Shown one piece after another: positions 58,701-64,000 of a stretch of DNA of 64,000 nt. The stretch's first letter is position 1, and each line of letters opens with the position of its first letter. This DNA comes from Mesodorylaimus sp. YZB2_4 (Eukaryota; Nematoda; Enoplea; Dorylaimida; Dorylaimidae). The notes under the pieces were generated by a model, which made no database searches, was not told the DNA's origin, and saw only the letters and a program-made list of their open reading frames with translations. The stretch spans positions 62,001 through 126,000 of the forward strand of contig JASANH010000167.1 in NCBI GenBank assembly GCA_030248295.1, given 5' to 3'. A program made the translations under genes and the position numbers.

Positions 58701-61700
58701 TTCGATTTGTATTTTATATATTGCCCTGTCAATTTGAAAATTGCAAAATGTTTTAGATAGTGTGTGGAAAAGTGCAAAATGCTTTAAGGCCCGACCGGGA
58801 ATCGAACCCGGGCGTGCGGGAAGGCAGATTAGGAACTCGAGCAGAAAAGTTGATGTTTCTGTTGCTGTGTTTATAAGGTGCTGTGATTGTCCGCTGTGTA
58901 ACACACTCTCGAATTGATGTGGGAATTTTGAAAAAAGACTGTGCTATTCATATTTAGCACCCATGTTTCAGTGGGGTAGCCAAATTTCTGGATCGCTATC
59001 TCAATGGTCCCCTTTTGCAGTCAAGAATTTTGACTTTTTCAGAGATGCTGGAGACCCAGAATTTTGGGTGCTGAATCTGAATATCATATTTTTTCAATAT
59101 TCCTACATCGATTTTAGAATGTACTTCTTCTGGATTTATGCATAATCTTGTGAAACCAAAGATTTTCGAATTTGTCCAAAATTTGTATCTGTTTGATCAG
59201 AAATTTTTTTGAATACGTTTAAAAATTTGGAGTTTTTCAGGCAGCGGCATCGATGAATTCGGAAGAAAAAGAATTGCGGGAATTTCAAAAAAGTTTACAA
59301 CAAGGTGATCAAGTATCAAGTTCGAAAAAGAAAGAAAAATCGAATATTGGAAAAGGAAAAGAAAATGAAGAGAAAATAACGGATGTACAAAATACGACGA
59401 GCAAATCGATGCCGATGACTGCTGGCGGGGGTCGAAAATTGAAAATTTATCGTACATTTCGTTTGGACGATGGACGCGAACATGTGCGAGCCGAAGTTGT
59501 AACTCGACCGGAATTAATCGAAGCCTATGTTCGAATTCGTGAAACGAAAGACGAAGCTTTTATTAAACATTTCGCTCAAATGGATGAACAATATAAAGAA
59601 GAGAAAAGAAGAGAAAAAAGACGATTACAAGATCAATTACGAAGAATTCGAAGAAATGAAATGAAAATGCAACAATTGCAAAGCGGAGGCAATGAAGGAA
59701 ATGGAGGCGAAACGAGGACGTCGAGTGGATTGGTTTTGCCAAAAATGGGGAAAGCGGAAAAAGTAAAAAAACCACCACCGCCACCAAAACCGTCATTATT
59801 GAAAATGAAATGCAGCGCGTGCGGTGCGACTGGTCATATGAAGACGAATAAGAATTGTCCGTTGTATGGGAAGAAAAAGAAATTACCACCAACTCAAGTA
59901 GCGTTGACGGATGAACAAATTGAAGAAGAATTACAATTGCCGACATCGACTGAAAATTTGGTGTCAGTCGAAGGAACGAAATTGAAATTATCGAAAGTCG
60001 TTGTTGAACATGCGGAAAAAATGAAAAAGAAATCATTGAAATTGAAATTTCCTAAAAATGTAGTGACTGGGGCATCGACTGTGACATTGTCGTCGATGGC
60101 CACGTCGAGTGCGAATATACCATTTCAAATGGATACGGAGAGTGTGTCGAACGAAGGAGGCCCGTCCTGGTCGCGATTCGGTGCCGGATCGCCGATGAAT
60201 TTGGACGAATCGATAATTGGCGATGAAGAAACGAGGCCATCGTTGGTTATGAAGATAGCTAATCCGAAATTGGTGAAAGAGAAGAGGCAACACGCGGAAT
60301 ATTTGAAGGAAGTACCGCGACCGTCGGTACAGCGACGACGGGTCGATCCGAGGGTGGCCATGTCCGTCGTTTTGGAAGCTATCGCCAATGAATTGAGAGC
60401 GTTGCCGCAAGCGGGACATTTTTTGATGTCGGTGAATAAGAAAAAAGTACCCGATTATTATAGAATTATCGATCGACCGATGGATTTGCAAAAAATTCGA
60501 ATGAATATATCGAAAAATCATTATATGACGAGAGAAGAATTTTTGAAAGATGTTCGACAAATGTTGGATAATTCGAGATTATATAATGGGGATAATCACG
60601 AAATAACGGAAGCGGCGAGGACTTTGTTCGAACACGCGAGTCGAAGGGTGGCGGAAAAAGAACAGAGATTAATGAAATTGGAGAAAGCTATTAATCCATT
60701 ATTGGACGACGATGATCAAGTGGCATTTTCGTTTATTTTGGAAAAAATTGTGGAACATTGTAAATCGGTACCGAAATCGTTAATATTTCATACGCCGGTT
60801 GATAGGAAAAAGGTGAAAAATTATTATGAGAAAATAATGAAACCGATGGATTTGGGGAGCATGGAACAGAAATGTAAAAGGCATATGTACCACACAACGG
60901 CCATATTCGAACGGGATTTGGAATTAATTTATAAAAATAGTTTGATATTTAATGGAGAAACGTCTGGTTATACTTTGAAAGCGAAGGAGATTCTCGAAGT
61001 GGGGAAGAAGGAGGTGGATGAGGTAAGGGAGTCACTGGGTTCTGTGGGGGGGTCTGCATGGATGGATGTGTGTGCGAGGCCTGATGGTCGGATGGGGAGG
61101 GTATGAGCACGTGTGCTAGGCCTGGGGAGGATCTCGATTCTCGAAATTCTCGAGCTGGGAAAGAAAAAGGTGGTTGAGGTAAGGGAATCACGGGGGGTGA
61201 CCTGCACTGCACAGTACAGTACTGTGTCTAAAGTCCGCATAGACCGTTGGTTGGATGGGGGAGGGTATGAGCGCCTGTGCGTCCTAGAGCTGCCGAGGAT
61301 CGGGAATCTACAGTCTTGGACCTTGGGAAAGGAGTGGTGGATTTACCCGGACGGTTGTGGTGACTGGTGCCTCGAGCCGGCAGTGTGCCCATCGATTGGC
61401 ACAAGTCGTACGTAGTCGACCTCTTGGGTTGATGTTTCATCAGTCTTACGGTTAGACCCCTAAAGGTCGGCTGGGCAACGAAGGCAAGCCAATACACTGC
61501 TCCGTGTATAAGACGGCCAGTCGAGGCAACCAAATTCACAATCTTTTCACCGGCCAAACACGCCCATTGAATGGGGAAGGGTGTGAGCACGAGTGCAAGA
61601 CCTGGGGAGGATCTCGATTCTGGAAGTGTGAAAGATGGAGGTGGATGAGGTAATGGAATCACTGAGGGCGGGGTGACCTGCACTGTGCTGTGTCTGGGAA

Positions 61701-64000
61701 TGTGGATGAAACTGGTGGGTTTGGAACAACATCGCTGACTTCGTGTGCGGGGGGGGTCTGATCTTCTTCCGGGGGGGGGGGGGTCGGCGACATGGCGGCC
61801 CATTTTGGTTGCGTTTAAAAATTGAATTTTTTAAATTAAATTATCCCGCGAAAATTTAAATTTAGTTTGGGCCTTCCAAGGCAAAACACTGGGTCTTTTT
61901 ACTATAAAAAATGAAACCTTTCTTTTGGGGTTGGGGGTCTAAAATAGCAAAGGTACCTGCCACAACCTCGCCGGGCGGGACAGGAGGGTCTTCGCCGTGT
62001 AAAAAAATTTTCTACTGCCAAAAATAGTAGGGGGGGGGGGGGGGAACAGTAAAGTTGGAAATAGGGACGGGCATTAGCACCTGTCCAAGCAAGACCTGGG
62101 GAGGATCAGGAATCGATGGTTTGGAACCTCAGAAGACTTCTTTAAAAATTGTTTATGTATCGCGACCAGTTTACACTAAAAAATTGCCTTTGGCCTAATA
62201 TAAAAATAGGCAAGCCGGAACGAGTCGCTCTCAACGAACAAAATCTGTTCTTGATTTTTTCTCGGTTCTGTCAGAAGTCATGTCAGAAGACACAAATTTA
62301 AAGATAAAGTGCAATGTAGAGTCGATGTGGTTTATGCTGGCGCGGCTTATGCTGACAACGACTGAAAGACGAATAGTAATCTGGCTGGGAAACAATAACC
62401 CATCGAGTTGATGTTTCAGCCGCAGATTTAATTCTAGAACACCTCGACATGTATTACCGACTTCAGCATGTGGCTCTCTGAGGATACCCCGTGTGGGAAG
62501 ATAACGCACTGAATATACTTCCTAATCGGGGAATGCACAAAGGCCCTTGTGCCCTGTATTGGAGCCATGAGCTCTTAGTTTCTACGTCTTCTCACTCAAC
62601 TTTGACTTGGATTTTAGAGGCGACAGCAGCTGGCCGAATTGGAGAAGAATATCAAAGCGACCAAGGAAAAGGCGTTGGAGGAGGCGGAGACGGACTCGTT
62701 GGTGACGGGCACAAGCAGCTTGGCGGGTATGTAGTGGCAACTAGTGTTCGACTGGGGCCCTGTCCCTGAGACACATGTATTGGCGATTCACCCCCTGAAA
62801 ACGTTCCCACAGTGAGACAAACGAAAGGACCCACTTGACATAGGTGGCACAGACAGGCGGACTGCGAGACTTGCGAAGTTTTCTCTTATCCCCCCCCCCC
62901 CCCCCCCGAAGATGCGCATCAGTTTTCTGATTGAGACCGGGTTGGAGGGGGCGTATGTTACATATAACCGTGGGCTGAACTGCGTAGCCAGTGCAGGGCA
63001 AGTATACTGCAAGTAAATGTTTCTTTGTGAATTTAAACTCGAGGCCTTGGTGCAGACAAGTGGAGGTAGAAGGGAGCAATTGATCTCGTTAGATGAAGTG
63101 AGGCTAGTTTCCCACCATTTGTTAATTTGAATTTTTGAAAAAATTTGCATGAGCGCATTTAAAAAAGGCAATAATTTCTTATGTAGCTTTCGTTGTGTAG
63201 AAATTGAGACGTCTTTACAGCGACATTTTCAAAGGAACAAGAAGACCAATAAATTACTCAAATAAGACATTATTTATTATATTTTCTATTTTCGACGTTT
63301 CGTCTTAACTCAAGACAGCAAAAAGGATGGTCAATGATTTTGACCACGGTCAATGATATCTTGTTTGACTAATTTATTGGTCTTCTTGTTTCTTTGGAAA
63401 TGTAGCTTTGGTTGTGTCGGAATCCATCGTCTTGGGGTTGATGGGGGCCTGAGGACCCTTGTCAAATAATTAGGGGCTCCAACTATGACTCGGCTGGTTT
63501 TCAGGGGACGTGACGATGGAACCACGATTGGACGAACTGGCGGCCGAATCGCCGATGGGTGCGGACGAGAACAGCAATAGTATTCTATTGCAGCAGGACT
63601 TACAGTTGAGCGAGGGCGAAGACATGGACGAAGACGATGTGTTCGCTCAGGAGACCGCACCAACAGATTTCAGTCAGTTGCACGTCGAATCGACGTCGAC
63701 TCGAGAGAAAACGAGCGCGTCGTCGTCGCTGCCCAAAGTGGCTGGTGTGGCTGACGTGGAGGAGTTGGAGGAAGGGGAGTTGATGGAGGAGGGTGCCAGG
63801 ATGGGCGACGACGAGGAGGACGAGGACGAGGAGGCGGCCAAGCGATGGAAGGCCAACATCGCGGACATGTTGGATCGGAGCGATATGGGAAGGACGGGGA
63901 GACTGCACACCGACCTGGCCATGTCCGACTCGTCGGGCTCGGATCGGGACGAGGAGGGCGAGGAGGAGGGCGACGATGGGACACCCGCCTCCAAACGACC
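43727..64000 (+). CDS. TAF1: TAF1, largest subunit of TFIID (truncated by the window edge)
   Basis: Twenty-five in-phase exons: 43727-43810, 44010-44175, 44665-44763, 47074-47135, 47450-47578, 47895-48125, 48672-48860, 48911-49172, 49720-49803, 49885-50135, 50605-50787, 51041-51217, 51466-51639, 53088-53278, 54660-54774, 54842-54992, 55050-55261, 56055-56198, 56254-56370, 56895-56973, 57029-57128, 58098-58212, 59241-61022, 62618-62726 and 63505 to the edge. They encode at least 1,900 residues. The order matches animal TAF1: [16 protein letters not shown]-binding start, [12 protein letters not shown], the central DUF3591/acetyltransferase-like core (about 520-1030, with [45 protein letters not shown]), zinc knuckle [16 protein letters not shown] near 1300, bromodomains near 1480-1575 and 1590-1700, and an acidic tail. 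Both bromodomains keep the acetyl-lysine-binding Asn (YNG and FNG). TAF1 scaffolds TFIID at core promoters. Confidence 0.97.
44893..45890. mobile_element. 998-bp hAT-like non-autonomous element in TAF1 intron 3
   Basis: Terminal inverted repeats CCAGCATCGACCGACCC on both sides are exact. They are flanked by a perfect 8-bp direct repeat GTTACAGT (44885-44892 and 45891-45898). An 8-bp target duplication is characteristic of hAT transposons. No transposase frame is present. Subterminal GATCCGGCC-type repeats are dense on the left. Confidence 0.85.
45993..46085. mobile_element. Miniature relative of the hAT-like element
   Basis: 93 bp starting CCAGCATCGACTGATCC and ending GGATTGGTCGATACTGG. The ends are inverted repeats related to the 998-bp element 100 bp upstream. 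The flanking octamers ATCCTAAG and ATTCCAAG are 6/8 identical, consistent with a decayed target duplication. Only GGTCGG-rich subterminal sequence remains inside. Confidence 0.65.
47579..47894 (+). repeat. GATC-rich TAF1 intron 5
   Basis: Most of this 316-bp intron consists of GATCGATC, TGATCA and ATCGAT variants (for example ATGATCGATCGATCGTGATC). The pattern recurs more strongly in intron 8. Confidence 0.6.
49173..49719 (+). repeat. GATC/ATCGAT-rich TAF1 intron 8 (degenerate satellite)
   Basis: Nearly the whole 547-bp intron is made of degenerate units of roughly 20 bp such as CATGATCTGATCATCGATAA. The motifs are mostly self-complementary, so both strands read alike and many small hairpins are possible. 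The intron has a normal GTAAGT donor and TTTTTCAG acceptor. Confidence 0.75.
51640..53087 (+). other. TAF1 intron 13
   Basis: A 1.45-kb intron, donor AGG before GTAAGT and acceptor TATGTTTTAG. Contains no feature I could support as a gene or known repeat. Confidence 0.7.
53373..53694. mobile_element. TA-flanked MITE, copy 2 (TAF1 intron 14)
   Basis: About 320 bp. The right end AATATTCTGACCTCGATTCT and following AGAGTG are the inverted complement of the left end of copy 1. The left end is more decayed (TAGAATCTATGTTGGAATAT). The interior shares AATTTTGACTTTTT and GAATTTTGGGTGCT with copy 3. Confidence 0.65.
54405..54550 (-). repeat. tRNA-derived SINE, copy 2 (TAF1 intron 14)
   Basis: On the minus strand it reads GTGGCCTAGCGGTTAAGGCG (A-box region), then GGGTTCGACCCCCGCC (B box), then the family body ending TATGGATAAAGTACGGC. 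The head resembles a Ser/Leu-type tRNA, but the cloverleaf is not intact. Confidence 0.7.
54993..55049 (+). other. 57-nt TAF1 intron that keeps the reading frame
   Basis: It has GTAGCC at the donor side and CATTTCAG at the acceptor side. Removal restores the family alignment (DFKRLGPG then [12 protein letters not shown]). Its length is divisible by three and it has no stop, so retention would add 19 residues, including a glycine run from an 11-G tract. It could be retained in some transcripts. Confidence 0.65.
55836..55961 (-). repeat. tRNA-derived SINE, copy 3 (TAF1 intron 17)
   Basis: On the minus strand GCCCGGCTGGTGGCCAAGCG, then GTTAAGGCGTCCGCC, then GAGGGTTCGACTCCAGCCCG form the most complete tRNA-like head of the family. 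The body (TTGTCAATCTATG, CTCGAGTGAGC) is diverged from copies 1 and 2. Confidence 0.65.
57810..57950. repeat. Dispersed repeat with GGCTGGGAAACA and GTTGATGTTTC
   Basis: The block GGCTGGGAAACATCAGCCC, then GACGGGTTGATGTTTCAACC, then GCTGATTTAGTTCTGGA recurs at 62380-62500. A fragment (GGGTTGATGTTTCATC) lies near 61425. All copies are in TAF1 introns. The class of the element is unknown. Confidence 0.55.
58310..58500 (+). repeat. tRNA-derived SINE of a second family (TAF1 intron 22)
   Basis: The head GACGCCGTGGCGCAGTGGTT is a pol III A box. About 50 bp downstream, GGGGGTTCGATCCCCGG is a B box. A body of about 100 bp follows and ends in an A/T-rich tail (CCCAAAATTTTTAAAAAATC). It is unrelated in body sequence to the minus-strand SINE family. 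Confidence 0.75.
58786..58835 (-). pseudogene. tRNA 3'-half relic
   Basis: On the minus strand CCCGGGTTCGATTCCCGGTC is a perfect T-arm, followed by GGGCC as an acceptor end. The expected 5' acceptor strand (GGCCCGA) and D-arm are missing, so this is a truncated tRNA-like fragment, not a functional gene. Confidence 0.6.
58904..59121. mobile_element. TA-flanked MITE, copy 3 (TAF1 intron 22)
   Basis: 218 bp, starting CACTCTCGAATTGATGTGGG and ending CTACATCGATTTTAGAATG, followed by TA. The internal sequence GAATTTTGGGTGCTGAATC is shared with copy 2. It ends about 120 bp before the acceptor of the bromodomain exon. Confidence 0.65.
61100..61205 (+). repeat. Decayed copy of the 3' end of the TAF1 bromodomain exon, with donor site
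   Basis: CTCGAGCTGGGAAAGAAAAA, then GGTGGTTGAGGTAAGGGAAT, repeats the real exon end at 60993-61030 (CTCGAAGTGGGGAAGAAGGA, then GGTGGATGAGGTAAGGGAGT). It still encodes [11 protein letters not shown] against [11 protein letters not shown] and keeps GAG before GTAAGG. A second, more decayed copy is at 61570-61690. Confidence 0.75.
61570..61690 (+). repeat. Second decayed copy of the exon end
   Basis: It shares CCTGGGGAGGATCTCGATTC with the copy at 61100-61205, then GGAGGTGGATGAGGTAATGG. The donor is altered to GTAATG. Both copies continue into GGTGACCTGCACTG, so the duplicated unit includes intron sequence. Weaker traces of the leading part (GAGCGCCTGTGCG, GACCTGGGGAGGATCAGGAA) occur near 61268 and 62090. 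Confidence 0.65.
62380..62500. repeat. Second copy of the GGCTGGGAAACA repeat
   Basis: GGCTGGGAAACAATAACCC, then GAGTTGATGTTTCAGCCGC and AGATTTAATTCTAGAACA, match 57819-57880. Similarity continues into GAGGATACCCC. It lies in the TAF1 intron before exon 24. Confidence 0.55.
62890..62907 (+). repeat. 18-C homopolymer in TAF1 intron 24
   Basis: This is the longest of several G or C runs in TAF1 introns. The others are G runs of about 11-15 at 50823, 51394, 55004, 61771 and 62030. Confidence 0.9.

Noticed and set aside
59563-60560. Minus-strand frames of up to 175 codons opposite the TAF1 bromodomain exon
   Set aside because: They are shadows of a confidently identified coding exon.

Overview
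The window reads as animal nuclear DNA, not bacterial: every convincing gene is broken by GT-AG introns (about 50 nt to 4 kb), there are TATA boxes and AATAAA signals, and the spaces between genes are full of short transposon relics. A precursor at the left end encodes five copies of KNEFVRF-Gly, a peptide close to the nematode FLP-8 type (KNEFIRF-amide). A second encodes a single KWEYMHF-Gly, not far from FLP-14 (KHEYLRF-amide). An ecdysozoan, most likely a nematode, is therefore my best guess. That is inference from two short peptide families, not proof.

Layout. 0.3-2.2 kb: two small neuropeptide-type genes, convergent (one +, one -). 2.2-6.1 kb: no gene seen, with a small array of TCAAGGTCA motifs. 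6.1-22.4 kb (-): one giant gene for a SAXO/Mn-module-type protein with about 95 units of about 34 residues, part arranged in six-unit higher-order repeats. Its reading frame is broken once, near 14.4 kb. Inside its 4.1 kb last intron, on the opposite strand, sits a complete three-exon gene for a secreted alpha-helical protein (8.0-10.6 kb). 22.4-27.1 kb: no gene seen, one MITE. 27.3-34.2 kb (-): a 15-exon SLC26/SulP anion transporter with a C-terminal STAS domain, reconstructed in frame from start to stop. 34.2-41.4 kb: transposon graveyard (a palindromic MITE, a tRNA-derived SINE, 430-bp direct repeats flanking a degenerate zinc-knuckle ORF, the 3' end of a Ty3/gypsy-like element). 41.5-42.0 kb (-): the C-terminal exon of a WTAP/Fl(2)d homologue, without visible upstream exons. 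43.7-64 kb (+): TAF1, the largest TFIID subunit, with at least 25 coding exons and running off the right edge.

TAF1 introns carry most of the structural oddities: a 998-bp hAT-like element with an exact 8-bp target duplication, SINEs, TA-flanked MITEs, GATC-rich degenerate tracts, six long G or C runs, and decayed tandem copies of the 3' end of the bromodomain exon that keep donor-like sites.

The genes do not form a pathway. TAF1 (basal transcription) and WTAP (m6A writer complex) are nuclear housekeeping functions, SLC26 is a membrane transporter, the SAXO-like protein is presumably microtubule-associated, and the left-end genes are secreted products. The strongest candidate for something undescribed is the roughly 3,400-residue SAXO-like array protein with a secreted-protein gene nested in its intron. 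All exon boundaries below were worked out by hand from splice-site sequence, phase and similarity.
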